A stretch of 19,355 bases of DNA, taken from assembly GCA_002329365.1 (NCBI GenBank), contig DCUB01000015.1, forward strand, positions 1-19,355, in the 5' to 3' direction. Shown one piece after another: positions 1 through 7,188 of this stretch. Source of the DNA: Ruminococcaceae bacterium UBA1425. Its GTDB lineage: Bacteria; Bacillota; Clostridia; Oscillospirales; Acutalibacteraceae. The notes beneath the pieces are model-generated. The model worked only from the letters and a program-made list of their open reading frames with translations, did not search any database and was not told the DNA's origin. How positions within the stretch are numbered: position 1 is the first letter of the stretch; each line of letters starts with the position of its first letter. The position numbers and the translations under genes were made by a program.

Positions 1-2
1 GA

Positions 3-749
3 ATGGTCATAAACATGAATTTTGACAGGGTATACAGCGCGGACATAAGGCTGGGGCGTTTTTTGTCGGAGAAATATGCCGGAAAAGGAAAGCACATAAA
101 GCTTCCCGACGGCTTTACCGTCACGGCGCACACGGGGGCGATGATGACGAGGAGCAACTCAAGGCAGTCGATATGCGAAGCGGGTCTGTGCGGAGCGGAC
201 GTATGCGAGGTTGACTTAAACTTCCGCCCGGACGGAACGCCTGTTATTTCTCACGACGAGCCGAAAGACAACAAGTCGGGCATCCCGTTTGACACGGCGC
301 TGTCGTACGTCACGAGGAGCGACAAGCTTTTGCTGAACATCGACGTAAAATCCGTGTCGGGTATTTCAAAAATTCCGGCTTTGCTCAAAAAGCACGGGCT
401 TGAAAAACGCGCGTTTTTCACGGGGGTTCACGGGGATTTTATATCGGCTGTCCGCGAAGCCTGCCTGGGCATACCGTATTATCTCAACCACTGGTCGGAC
501 GGCAGCCTTAACTCCGATGAGGCAATCGACAAAAAGATAGCACAGATTAAGGAAGCGGGAGCAGTCGGCATTAACATGAACCCGGGCGACTGCTCGGCGC
601 GGCTTTGCGAAAAACTCCGCGAAAGCTCGCTGCTTGTATCGGTCTGGACCGTTAACAAGCCGAGGGAAATGCTGAAAATATTGTCGTACGCTCCCGACAA
701 CATCACCACAAAAAGACCGATGGCGCTTTTAAGCCTTATCGAAAGATAA
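3..749 (+). CDS. Glycerophosphodiester phosphodiesterase-like protein
   Basis: A 248-residue protein of the GDPD TIM-barrel family, whose members split glycerophosphodiesters into glycerol 3-phosphate and an alcohol. Visible family signatures are AHTG at 42-45 (family AHRG), the metal-binding pair E69 and D71 in CEVDLNF, HD at 84-85, NIDVK around 112-116, and the C-terminal WTVN at 215-218. The catalytic histidines (H43, H84) and the E/D metal ligands are present. However, the Arg after the first His is Thr, and the family PENT motif reads RSNS, so activity or substrate may differ. No signal peptide is evident, so it is probably cytoplasmic. The ATG at 3 sits at the window edge: its ribosome site is not visible and the gene could start further upstream or at the ATG at 15. 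It converges on the minus-strand gene with only 6 bases between stops. The fold is confident; the exact substrate is unknown. Confidence 0.82.
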   Translation: MVINMNFDRVYSADIRLGRFLSEKYAGKGKHIKLPDGFTVTAHTGAMMTRSNSRQSICEAGLCGADVCEVDLNFRPDGTPVISHDEPKDNKSGIPFDTALSYVTRSDKLLLNIDVKSVSGISKIPALLKKHGLEKRAFFTGVHGDFISAVREACLGIPYYLNHWSDGSLNSDEAIDKKIAQIKEAGAVGINMNPGDCSARLCEKLRESSLLVSVWTVNKPREMLKILSYAPDNITTKRPMALLSLIER

Positions 750-755
750 ACAAGG

Positions 756-1460
756 TCAGACAAAAAACTTTCGCGTCAGCCAGGCGCGCAGCCTGCTGTT
801 TCTTGCTACCGTAATAAAGAAGACGGCAAGCGAAGCGCAGGAAAGCACTATTATTAACGACACGCCAACCGATATGCTGCCGTTGTAGTAGCGGTTAAAG
901 GCGGCGTCGGCGAAAATGCTGTAAAAGCTTATTTCGGTCAGTATAGCCGTTACGATATACGGCCAGCTGCGCTTTTTTCTCGAAGCCCATAAAAGCAGGA
1001 AAAACACATTTACAAACAGCATCAGAATGAGCGGAACCGCAAGGCAGGCAAACCAGCCCTCCTCGTGCAGGAACGCGTAAAAGAAATATACATATGAAAG
1101 TGTCGCGCCGGTGTCAATCGTTGTAAGGACGAGCCGGTGCGGCCTTTTTATAAGGAAGGGGAAGACAAACAGCGTCCAGGCGAGAGTGCTGCTTGCCGCC
1201 ACATATAAAGCCCACGGACCTGTCGAAGGGAACAAAGCGTTTACAACAACGCAGACAATGTTCGGTATCAGCATTACCATTGAGATTATGAAAGCAACGT
1301 ACCTTCTGCGCACCTTCGGCGGAATTACGAGCCTGTCCGAATACGGCATGGCGGCTGTTTCGGGCGCCGGCTCGAAAGGATTTATAACGGGAGCCGAGCA
1401 GAGAGCGCATTTAACTGCGCTTTTGTCAAGCTCGACGCCGCAGTTGACACAGTATGACAT
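756..1460 (-). CDS. Zinc-ribbon polytopic membrane protein (DUF6320-like)
   Basis: A 234-residue protein with an N-terminal zinc ribbon (C4, C7, C18, C21; spacing C-x2-C-x10-C-x2-C) followed by a Pro-rich linker. About six hydrophobic segments follow, at roughly 53-76, 82-104, 110-131, 136-160, 165-185 and 195-220. The layout matches DUF6320-type proteins of Clostridia, which have no established function. It ends with a basic tail. The ATG at 1460 is preceded by GGAGG with a 6-base gap, which supports this start. It lies 17 bases after the stop of the acetyltransferase gene on the same strand, so the two are probably co-transcribed. The ribbon is likely cytoplasmic; whether it binds a protein or nucleic acid cannot be told from sequence. 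Confidence 0.8.
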   Translation of the reverse strand: MSYCVNCGVELDKSAVKCALCSAPVINPFEPAPETAAMPYSDRLVIPPKVRRRYVAFIISMVMLIPNIVCVVVNALFPSTGPWALYVAASSTLAWTLFVFPFLIKRPHRLVLTTIDTGATLSYVYFFYAFLHEEGWFACLAVPLILMLFVNVFFLLLWASRKKRSWPYIVTAILTEISFYSIFADAAFNRYYNGSISVGVSLIIVLSCASLAVFFITVARNSRLRAWLTRKFFV

Positions 1461-1477
1461 ATCAATCCTCCGAAGAA

Positions 1478-2656
1478 TCAGACTCTTTCGGTATTGAACC
1501 AGGTTAAGGGCAGGGGAAACCAGCTTTTGACAAGAGCTGTTTTGCGGAGATCGCCGCCGAAGCCGAAAAACGCCGGAGGAACAGTTCCGAGCAAAGCCCT
1601 TGTAGCCGACAGACCGCGGAAAACATAATCCGGCTCATCGTCGGTGGTCTCTACGGAAACGGCGCTTCCGTCAAAGCCGACGGAATACCTGCCGCTGTTT
1701 TCGATGTCTATTACAAGGCTGCCGCGCTGGAGCGCGACATATTCGGACTTGTGCGTAAGAAGTGCTTTTATAACCTCCGGCCAGTCGAGGACCTCCCACA
1801 TTCCGTTGCCCCCTATGCTGAGGTCGGAACAGTAGTCGAGCAGCTTTCTTATGTATTTAAGCTGGTATTCGGCAAACTGCATATAAAGCGTGCGGTTCAG
1901 CGAAACGGCGTAAGACATCAGCACGTCGGAGATAAGCGCATCGTCAGACAGGCATATTTCGCGGACGGTCATGTTGTTTTCGCCCCAGGGACACGCGGCG
2001 ATATAGCCTAAAAGGCTGCCGCCGTCACTGTAAACGGCGACGGGCGCCGCGTTGTCTGTCGGAATGATAAGACGGAGGTAAAAGTCGTCGTAGCCGTAAT
2101 CGTAATGGACGGGCTTTGACGAATAGATTTCCATCAGTCTGCCGACGATTTCCCTGTCGTCGTAATTGAAGGCCGAAAACGTGTAGCCGCTGCCGTCATA
2201 CTCGGGCAGAACGGATTTAATCGAATTTCCGGAAACGCTTGTCGAGTAAGCGCTGCCGGCAATCTCGTAGCCGAAATGGTTATACCGCGAGCGCCTTCCG
2301 CCGAGGTTTGAAAGATGAACGCCTTCGGCTCTCATTTCGTCGTTTATTCCGTTTAGAAGCATTGTCATATAGCCTCTTCCGCGGAAGCGGGGGTGCGAAG
2401 CGACGCTGCCGATGCCGTAAACCTTAAGTCTGCTGCCTCCGACGCAGAGTGTGCGGGGAAAAACAAGAACGGAAGCCCGCAGCTCGCCGTCGTCCCAGAG
2501 GTTTACAAGGTTGTTCATTGACTCGTCCGTTTCCCTGTAAAGGTTCGGATACATGTTTTTAAAATCGTGCGGACCACTGTCCTTGGAAAAGACAAAATCT
2601 ATAAAATCAATTATTTTGTTAAACTCAGCGGCGTTGCCGCGCCTGATTTCAAGCAT
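1478..2656 (-). CDS. Eis-like GNAT N-acetyltransferase with SCP2-like C-terminus
   Basis: A 392-residue protein with the length and architecture of the Eis (enhanced intracellular survival) family. It has an N-terminal GNAT domain (1-135), a second degenerate GNAT-like middle domain, and a C-terminal sterol-carrier-like segment (about 295-392). The acetyl-CoA pyrophosphate-binding loop is visible as HPRFRGRGYM at 88-97, followed by the typical NHFGYE at 126-131. Known Eis proteins acetylate amines, including aminoglycosides or peptide lysines; the substrate here is unknown and should not be read as antibiotic resistance. The ATG at 2656 has AAAGGA upstream with a rather long gap of about 11-12 bases. 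The gene occupies the slot after trmD where rplS is often found, and a likely promoter lies in the 73-base gap from trmD. The zinc-ribbon membrane protein gene follows. Confidence 0.85.
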   Translation of the reverse strand: MLEIRRGNAAEFNKIIDFIDFVFSKDSGPHDFKNMYPNLYRETDESMNNLVNLWDDGELRASVLVFPRTLCVGGSRLKVYGIGSVASHPRFRGRGYMTMLLNGINDEMRAEGVHLSNLGGRRSRYNHFGYEIAGSAYSTSVSGNSIKSVLPEYDGSGYTFSAFNYDDREIVGRLMEIYSSKPVHYDYGYDDFYLRLIIPTDNAAPVAVYSDGGSLLGYIAACPWGENNMTVREICLSDDALISDVLMSYAVSLNRTLYMQFAEYQLKYIRKLLDYCSDLSIGGNGMWEVLDWPEVIKALLTHKSEYVALQRGSLVIDIENSGRYSVGFDGSAVSVETTDDEPDYVFRGLSATRALLGTVPPAFFGFGGDLRKTALVKSWFPLPLTWFNTERV

Positions 2657-2688
2657 AACCGGTTGTTTCCTTTCGATATTAGTACCTG

Positions 2689-2716
2689 CCGTAAAAATTA
2701 TACATTATAATTACGG
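2689..2716. repeat. Imperfect inverted repeat over the acetyltransferase promoter
   Basis: CCGTAA at 2689-2694 and TTACGG at 2711-2716 are inverted copies, and ATTATA/TATAAT continue the dyad inward with a short bulge around a CAT centre. It covers the predicted -10 box of the acetyltransferase promoter. It could be an operator or a chance AT-rich dyad. There is no T-run after it on the minus strand, so it does not look like a terminator for trmD. Confidence 0.4.
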
Positions 2717-2725
2717 TAAAGTAAA
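2697..2725 (-). promoter_or_regulatory. Predicted sigma-A promoter for the acetyltransferase gene
   Basis: On the minus strand, TTTACT (2720-2725) and TATAAT (2697-2702) are separated by 17 bases. The -10 is perfect and the -35 matches 4 of 6. It starts right after the trmD stop and about 40 bases before the acetyltransferase ATG. This suggests the acetyltransferase and zinc-ribbon genes can be expressed separately from the ylxM-trmD operon. Confidence 0.5.
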
Positions 2726-2729
2726 TGAT

Positions 2730-3479
2730 TTAATCCTTATCTGAATGCTGACGCCGCTCTAATTCGCGGATGAACTCTTCATCGTCTTTTGTCAGCTCCG
2801 CTTTCAGAAGCAGTTCGGGGCGGCGAAGGAAGGTACGCTCAAGCGAACGCTCGCGCCGCCATTTTTCTATATTCGCGTGGTGCCCCGAAACAAGTATTTC
2901 GGGAATCTCAATGCAGTGCCACTCATAAGGGCGCGTATATTGCGGATATTCAAGCAAACCTTTAAAATGGCTTTCGTTTTCAAAAGCCTCGTCGGCGCAA
3001 AGCACGCCCGGCTGCAGCCTTGCAATGGCGTCGGCAAGGACCAGGGCGGGCAGCTCGCCGCCTGTTAATACATAGTCGCCTATTGATATTTCCTCGTCGA
3101 CTATCTCGTCTATAACTCGCTCGTCAACGCCCTCGTAATGGCCGCAGAGCAGGGCAAGGCTGTCAAGGCGCGAAAGCTCCTTGACGCGCTCCTGAGTTAG
3201 AACTTTGCCCTGAGGCGACATATATACAAGGTGGGGGCGGTGCCCTAACTCCTCGCACAGCGACATGAAGCAGTCGTAAATCGGCTGTGTCTGCATTATA
3301 AGCCCGCAGCCGCCGCCGTAAGGGGAATCGTCCACACGGTGGTGTTTGTCTTTTGTGTAGCTGCGGATGTCGCGGCAGTTTATCTCGATAAGCCCCGCGC
3401 CGCGTGCGCGCTTCAGTATGCTTTCGCCGAGAACGGCATAGCACATATCGGGGAAAAGCGTCAGAATATCAATCCGCAT
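2730..3479 (-). CDS. trmD: tRNA (guanine-N1-)-methyltransferase TrmD
   Basis: A SPOUT-family methyltransferase that makes m1G37 in tRNAs, preventing frameshifting. From the ATG it is 249 residues, the usual length. The knotted cofactor-binding motifs are all present: YMSPQG at 86-91, CGHYEGVDER at 112-121 and SIGDYVLTGGE at 132-142, plus the early DDSPYGGG. I chose the ATG at 3479 rather than the in-frame TTG at 3485 because AGGGG lies 10 bases before the ATG but only about 4 before the TTG. The start overlaps the 3' end of rimM by 11 bases, pointing to coupled translation. It is the last gene of the ylxM-ffh-rpsP-khpA-rimM-trmD series; rplS, often next in Firmicutes, is not in this window. 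Confidence 0.97.
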   Translation of the reverse strand: MRIDILTLFPDMCYAVLGESILKRARGAGLIEINCRDIRSYTKDKHHRVDDSPYGGGCGLIMQTQPIYDCFMSLCEELGHRPHLVYMSPQGKVLTQERVKELSRLDSLALLCGHYEGVDERVIDEIVDEEISIGDYVLTGGELPALVLADAIARLQPGVLCADEAFENESHFKGLLEYPQYTRPYEWHCIEIPEILVSGHHANIEKWRRERSLERTFLRRPELLLKAELTKDDEEFIRELERRQHSDKD

Positions 3480-3990
3480 CGTCAAAAATCCCCTTTATCG
3501 GTCTTATTCTGATGATGCCGTTTAAGACGTCCGTCTCAATAACGATGGGCGGCACGGCGGGAACAAGATATTCCCTGCCGTCGGGCGACAATATGTGCCA
3601 AACATCATTAGCGCCCGTCCGACTGACGTCGGCGAGCGTTCCGTAAATTTTTTGTATGTCGTCGGCGTCCGTGACGGTGCACCCGATAAGCTCAGCTATA
3701 AAATAGCTTCCCCTTGAGAGCTTTGCGTCGCTGCGGCGAATGTAGAGCATTTTTCCGCGCAGGGCGGAGGCGGACTCGACATTGTCAACGCCGTCCAATA
3801 AAAGCAAAGCAATATTACCGTGAGGGCGGCACGAGCGCACTTTGACCTTTCGGCTTCCGTTACAGTCAAAGTACAGCTCCCTAAAGCCCCGGAGAAATTC
3901 GGGCGAATCGCACCACGGGTTTACGCGGAGCTCTCCGCGAACCCCGTGGGTGCCGACTATTTGTCCCGCTTCGAGAAATTCCTTAATCAA
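3469..3990 (-). CDS. rimM: 16S rRNA processing / 30S maturation protein RimM
   Basis: A 173-residue RimM, which binds ribosomal protein S19 and assists assembly of the 30S head. The N-terminal RimM barrel begins with the family signature GQIVGTHGVRGELRV (9-23), and FIAELIGCTV opens the PRC-barrel half around residue 97. The start codon is TTG at 3990, in the overlap TTGATTAA with the khpA stop codon. The upstream ribosome site is weak, so rimM is probably translated by ribosomes finishing khpA. The N-terminus aligns naturally with family members, so no later start is needed. Confidence 0.95.
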   Translation of the reverse strand: MIKEFLEAGQIVGTHGVRGELRVNPWCDSPEFLRGFRELYFDCNGSRKVKVRSCRPHGNIALLLLDGVDNVESASALRGKMLYIRRSDAKLSRGSYFIAELIGCTVTDADDIQKIYGTLADVSRTGANDVWHILSPDGREYLVPAVPPIVIETDVLNGIIRIRPIKGIFDDAD

Positions 3991-4216
3991 TTTCTACCGA
4001 GATTTTCTTGTTGGAGCGGACTGCCGCCGCGCGCATTACGGTGCGTATTGCCTTTGCGATGCGTCCCTGCTTGCCTATAACCCTGCCCATGTCGCCCTCT
4101 GCGACGTGGAGATGATAGACGGTAACGTCCTCATCGTTAGGCTCGTCGACCGTAACCGAAACGGCGTCGGGGTCCTCAACGAGACCTTTTGCGATAATAA
4201 TGAGTAAGTCTTTCAT
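3983..4216 (-). CDS. khpA: KH-domain RNA-binding protein KhpA (YlqC family)
   Basis: A 77-residue protein consisting of one KH domain. The RNA-gripping GxxG loop is seen in VIGKQGRIAKAI (about 46-57). In other Firmicutes KhpA partners with KhpB/Jag and affects cell size and division; here the link rests on family and position only. The ATG at 4216 has AGAGGT upstream, which overlaps the rpsP stop codon. It sits between rpsP and rimM, the standard location. Confidence 0.95.
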   Translation of the reverse strand: MKDLLIIIAKGLVEDPDAVSVTVDEPNDEDVTVYHLHVAEGDMGRVIGKQGRIAKAIRTVMRAAAVRSNKKISVEID

Positions 4217-4226
4217 TTTGAACCTC

Positions 4227-4472
4227 TTATTTTAATATTTCAATTTTTTTAAGCAGAGCCTTTACTGTGTCTGTGGGCTGAGCGCCGTTTGCAATCCACT
4301 GCAGAGCCTTTTCGCCGTCGATTTTGATTTCGGGCGGGTCGAGCAGGGGATTGTATGTGCCGATCTCCTCAATGAATCTGCCGTCGCGGGGATATCTTGA
4401 ATCCGCTACGACGACGCGGTAGAAGGGAACTTTCTTTGCACCCATGCGGCGCAGTCTGATTTTTACAGCCAT
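4227..4472 (-). CDS. rpsP: 30S ribosomal protein S16
   Basis: An 81-residue S16 starting MAVKIRLRRMGAKK, with the conserved PFYRVVVADSR (15-25) and GRFIEEIGTYNP segments. S16 stabilises the 5' domain of 16S rRNA during 30S assembly. I set the start at the ATG at 4472: a GGAGGA site at 4480-4485 lies 7 bases upstream, and the reading frame's upstream TTG would begin inside that site. It is separated from ffh by about 59 bases containing a small AT-rich dyad (4506-4523), with no convincing promoter of its own. Confidence 0.97.
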   Translation of the reverse strand: MAVKIRLRRMGAKKVPFYRVVVADSRYPRDGRFIEEIGTYNPLLDPPEIKIDGEKALQWIANGAQPTDTVKALLKKIEILK

Positions 4473-4531
4473 TGTTATGTCCTCCAAAAAATGTTGTTGA
4501 TTTTATATAATGATAACATTATAAGCAAAGG

Positions 4532-5890
4532 TTAAATTTTGAAGCCCTGAATGTTTTTCATGCCCTTCAGCAGGTTGACGCGCTTTGCCGCGTGCTTTGT
4601 GTTCTTTGTGTTCATCTGCTTGAACATCTTCTGCATCTGGCGGAACTGCGCGAGCAGGCGGTTTACGTCCTCGACCTGCCTGCCGCAGCCGGCGGCGATT
4701 CTGCGCTTGCGCGACGGGTTTATTATGTCGGGGTTTGCGCGCTCGGCGGCGGTCATCGAGTAGATAATCGACTTATATCTGTCGAACTGCTTTTCGTCGA
4801 TGTCGGACTCCTTGACCTTGCCGGCAAAGCCCGGGATTAGGTTTATGATATCCTTTACGGAACCGAGGCGCTTTATCTGCTCGAACTGCCCCAAAAGGTC
4901 GTTTAAATCGAACTTGTTTTTTAATAACCGCTCTTCAAACTCACGCGCCTTTTTCTGGTCGAGCTTCTGCTCCGCCTTTTCTATGAGCGATAGCATGTCG
5001 CCCATGCCGAGTATCCTCGAAGCCATTCTGTCGGGATAAAAAGCGTCTAAATCCTCAAGCTTTTCGCCGACGCCGACAAACTTTATGGGCTTTCCCGTGA
5101 CGGCTCTCGCGGAAAGCGCGGCGCCGCCCCTTGTGTCGCCGTCGAGCTTTGTAAGCACGATGCCGTCAATGCCGAGAGCCTCATTAAAGGAGTTTGCGAC
5201 GTTTACGGCGTCCTGACCTGTCATGGCGTCGACTACAAGAAGTATTTCGTGGGGATGAACCTCGGATTTTATGTTTTTAAGCTCGTCCATGAGCGCCTCG
5301 TCTATGTGAAGACGGCCTGCCGTGTCGAGAAACACATAGTCGTGACCGTGGTCTTTGGCGAATTTAACGGCTTCCTTGGCTATATTGACGGGATTTGCCG
5401 TGCCCATTTCAAACACGGGAACACCTGCCTGCTCGCCGACAACCTGAAGCTGCTTTATGGCGGCGGGGCGGTATATGTCGCAGGCGACAAGCAGCGGCCT
5501 GTTGCCCTGATTTTTGAGCATGAGCGCTATCTTCGCGCTGTGGGTGGTTTTGCCCGAGCCCTGAAGACCGCACATCATAACGACGGTAGGCGGGTGGGGA
5601 GCGGTGTTGAGCCTTGTGCGCGTACCGCCCATCAGCTCTATGAGCTCCTCGTTGACTATTTTGATAACCATCTGCGCAGGTGTAAGGCTCTCCATGACCT
5701 GCGCGCCTATGGCTCTTTCGGTGACCTTGTTTGTAAAGTCCTTTGCCACCTTGTAGCTAACGTCCGCCTCGAGCAGGGCGAGGCGCACCTCGCGCATGGC
5801 GTCCTTAACGTCGGTCTCTGTCAGACTGCCCTTGCTGCGCAGCCGTTTAAAGGCATTTTCAAGTTTTTCGGAAAGACCCTCGAACGCCAA
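4532..5890 (-). CDS. ffh: Signal recognition particle protein Ffh (SRP54)
   Basis: A 452-residue SRP54 GTPase that binds 4.5S/6S RNA and signal sequences and delivers ribosomes to FtsY at the membrane. Domain order is the N helical bundle (1-90) and the G domain with GLQGSGKTT (108-116), DTAGR (189-193) and TKLDGDTRGG (247-256). The Met-rich M domain (about 295-452) carries the RNA-binding SRKRRIAAGCG near 393-403 and a C-terminal run of methionines. The start is TTG at 5890 with GGGGA about 9 bases upstream; no in-frame ATG fits. It follows ylxM by 17 bases. Confidence 0.97.
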   Translation of the reverse strand: MAFEGLSEKLENAFKRLRSKGSLTETDVKDAMREVRLALLEADVSYKVAKDFTNKVTERAIGAQVMESLTPAQMVIKIVNEELIELMGGTRTRLNTAPHPPTVVMMCGLQGSGKTTHSAKIALMLKNQGNRPLLVACDIYRPAAIKQLQVVGEQAGVPVFEMGTANPVNIAKEAVKFAKDHGHDYVFLDTAGRLHIDEALMDELKNIKSEVHPHEILLVVDAMTGQDAVNVANSFNEALGIDGIVLTKLDGDTRGGAALSARAVTGKPIKFVGVGEKLEDLDAFYPDRMASRILGMGDMLSLIEKAEQKLDQKKAREFEERLLKNKFDLNDLLGQFEQIKRLGSVKDIINLIPGFAGKVKESDIDEKQFDRYKSIIYSMTAAERANPDIINPSRKRRIAAGCGRQVEDVNRLLAQFRQMQKMFKQMNTKNTKHAAKRVNLLKGMKNIQGFKI

Positions 5891-5907
5891 AAAATCACAT
5901 CCCCGTA

Positions 5908-6273
5908 TCAGTCGAGCAGCATCTGCGCGACAGTTTTTATTTTAACCGTGTATTCGTTTATTTCTCTTGAAAGGCTGTGCCGGAGGTTGTATTCGCTTAT
6001 CTTTGAGGTGTATTCTATAATCTCGTCGAGACCGCGGCGCATTTCGTCAAAACGGCGGACAAGTCCTAAGCGGCTTTCCATATCGAAAAGCTGGGATTCG
6101 GCGCGCTTTATAGCGTCGCGCACACCCTGACGTGTTATTCCCTCGTTAGCCGCGATTTCGGAAAGCGAAAGGTCGTCGTCGTAATAATATTCAAGAAAGT
6201 CGCGCTGTTTTTCGGTGAGCATCTCGCCGTAAAAATCGAGCAGCAAAGCCACCTCAAGATTTTTTGCCAACAC
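5908..6273 (-). CDS. ylxM: YlxM family helix-turn-helix protein
   Basis: A 121-residue YlxM/p13-like protein, the usual partner of ffh in Firmicutes, thought to modulate SRP. The N-terminus carries the hallmark FYGEMLTEKQRDFLEYYYDDDLS (14-36). It is followed by a sigma-region-4-like helix-turn-helix (SLSEIAANEGITRQGVRDAI, 36-55) and a C-terminal helical tail. The first codon is GTG at 6273 or the adjacent TTG at 6270, both served by the purine-rich GAGGGAGAAGGGG stretch just upstream. It is the first gene of the operon, below a perfect-consensus promoter. Confidence 0.92.
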   Translation of the reverse strand: MLAKNLEVALLLDFYGEMLTEKQRDFLEYYYDDDLSLSEIAANEGITRQGVRDAIKRAESQLFDMESRLGLVRRFDEMRRGLDEIIEYTSKISEYNLRHSLSREINEYTVKIKTVAQMLLD

Positions 6274-6295
6274 AAACCCCTTCTCCCTCAGAATA

Positions 6296-6320
6296 GCTGT
6301 AAAGAAATTCTCTTTACAGC
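6296..6320. promoter_or_regulatory. Perfect 10-bp palindrome at the ylxM operon transcription start
   Basis: GCTGTAAAGA (6296-6305) and TCTTTACAGC (6311-6320) are exact inverted copies around a 5-base loop. With the -10 box at 6328-6333, transcription on the minus strand should begin near 6321, so the palindrome lies at the very 5' end of the mRNA. It may be a 5' stem-loop that stabilises the transcript or an operator for a dimeric repressor. There is no T-run, so it is not a terminator. Confidence 0.65.
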
Positions 6321-6327
6321 AAGTGCT

Positions 6328-6356
6328 ATTATACTAAAACGGTTGTCCGTTGTCAA
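6328..6356 (-). promoter_or_regulatory. Perfect sigma-A promoter for ylxM-ffh-rpsP-khpA-rimM-trmD
   Basis: Minus strand: TTGACA (6351-6356), 17-base spacer, TATAAT (6328-6333). Both boxes are exact consensus, and the spacer is optimal. It lies about 55 bases before the ylxM start, as expected for a strongly expressed housekeeping operon. Confidence 0.88.
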
Positions 6357-6367
6357 GGTGTTTGAAA

Positions 6368-6397
6368 ATAAAAAAACGCTGAAAAAACAGCGTTTTT
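6368..6397 (-). terminator. Rho-independent terminator after the cofE-like gene
   Basis: Ten-base arms AAAAACGCTG (6372-6381) and CAGCGTTTTT (6388-6397) flank an A6 loop. Read on the minus strand the stem is followed by a T-rich tract, closing the cofE-like transcript. The other strand has T5 only within the stem, so it may work weakly in both directions. It also insulates the ylxM promoter just beyond. Confidence 0.85.
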
Positions 6398-6463
6398 ACG
6401 GTAAATTTTTGTAACGGCATGTTCTTTGGTGGACAAGACCGGGCAAAAGCACAAAATGTTGTT

Positions 6464-7165
6464 TTATACTTTCCGAACAATTGCAACGGGCGTTTGCTCG
6501 GACTTCTGACCGAGCGGATTGTCTCTGAAAATTTCCTTGCACATATCAATGTCGATGCTTTTGTCGGAAACGCCGAGAACCTCTCTGCCGATGTCGTTCG
6601 CGTCCATTATGACCACCTTGCAGCCGCTGTGCGCCTCAAGCTCCGCCGCGACCTTGTCGGGGTTAAGTGGGGCTAATTTCGCGTAATGATTATAGGGCGG
6701 GAGCGTGTAGCTGCACGGGCCGTCGATAGCCCTGCCCTTGTTGCCGACTATCCTGTAAAAAACGCCGCGCATGCCGAAAGGCTTTGTAACTGCGGAGCAG
6801 AAGGCGGCAAACAGTATTTTGGGAACGCCTATGTCGCGAATCGCCAGCTCCATTGTCCACGGGCTGCCGAGACCGATGCCGTAAGGCGATTTGTAGACGA
6901 ATTTACTGAGGGTGACGGCGAGCCTTGACGGATGAATGTCGTCGATGTCGAAGGCTCTGCCCTGACTGATGGCGACTATCTTTTCGCTTATGAAAATCAT
7001 GTCGCCCTGCTGTATGTGAGGCATAACGTATTCGTCAAGAATATCGGTAAGGCTGTCGCCGCTGACGACGACGTGCGTTTTTACGGGATACCTGTAAAAA
7101 TCACCGTATTTAGTGGATATAATCAGCTTTTTTCCCTTGTTGGGAAAAAGATTTTCAACGCTCAT
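6464..7165 (-). CDS. CofE-like protein (coenzyme F420-0:L-glutamate ligase family)
   Basis: A 233-residue protein resembling the F420-0:gamma-L-glutamyl ligase domain. The clearest match is GDMIFISEKIVAISQGRAF (54-72), corresponding to the family segment with conserved GD, K and the following Q/EGR. A second is IRDIGVPKIL, followed by the glycine-rich NKGRAIDGPCSYTLPPYN. True CofE adds glutamates to coenzyme F420. Clostridia of this kind generally lack F420, and no other F420 gene is present here, so I do not assign that reaction; an amide-ligase activity on another molecule is possible. The ATG at 7165 has AAAGGA upstream. No clear promoter is seen; its leader is mostly the 161-bp inverted-repeat element, so it may be read through from glmS. 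It ends at a strong terminator. Confidence 0.8.
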   Translation of the reverse strand: MSVENLFPNKGKKLIISTKYGDFYRYPVKTHVVVSGDSLTDILDEYVMPHIQQGDMIFISEKIVAISQGRAFDIDDIHPSRLAVTLSKFVYKSPYGIGLGSPWTMELAIRDIGVPKILFAAFCSAVTKPFGMRGVFYRIVGNKGRAIDGPCSYTLPPYNHYAKLAPLNPDKVAAELEAHSGCKVVIMDANDIGREVLGVSDKSIDIDMCKEIFRDNPLGQKSEQTPVAIVRKV

Positions 7166-7188
7166 ATTTGAAAGTCCTTTCTTTTTGT

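Noticed and set aside
1111..1497. A 128-codon plus-strand reading frame
   Set aside because: It is antisense to the zinc-ribbon membrane protein, whose Cys motif and ribosome site are clear.
1478..2656. Reading the Eis-like acetyltransferase as an aminoglycoside resistance gene
   Set aside because: The family is broad, and nothing in the sequence shows the substrate.
4473..4531. Separate promoter for rpsP
   Set aside because: TATAAT-like words and a small dyad occur, but no -35 box sits at proper spacing. AT-rich spacers give such words by chance.
5249..6130. A 293-codon plus-strand reading frame
   Set aside because: It is antisense to ffh and ylxM, both of which are certain. The protein has no recognisable features and reflects codon bias on the other strand.
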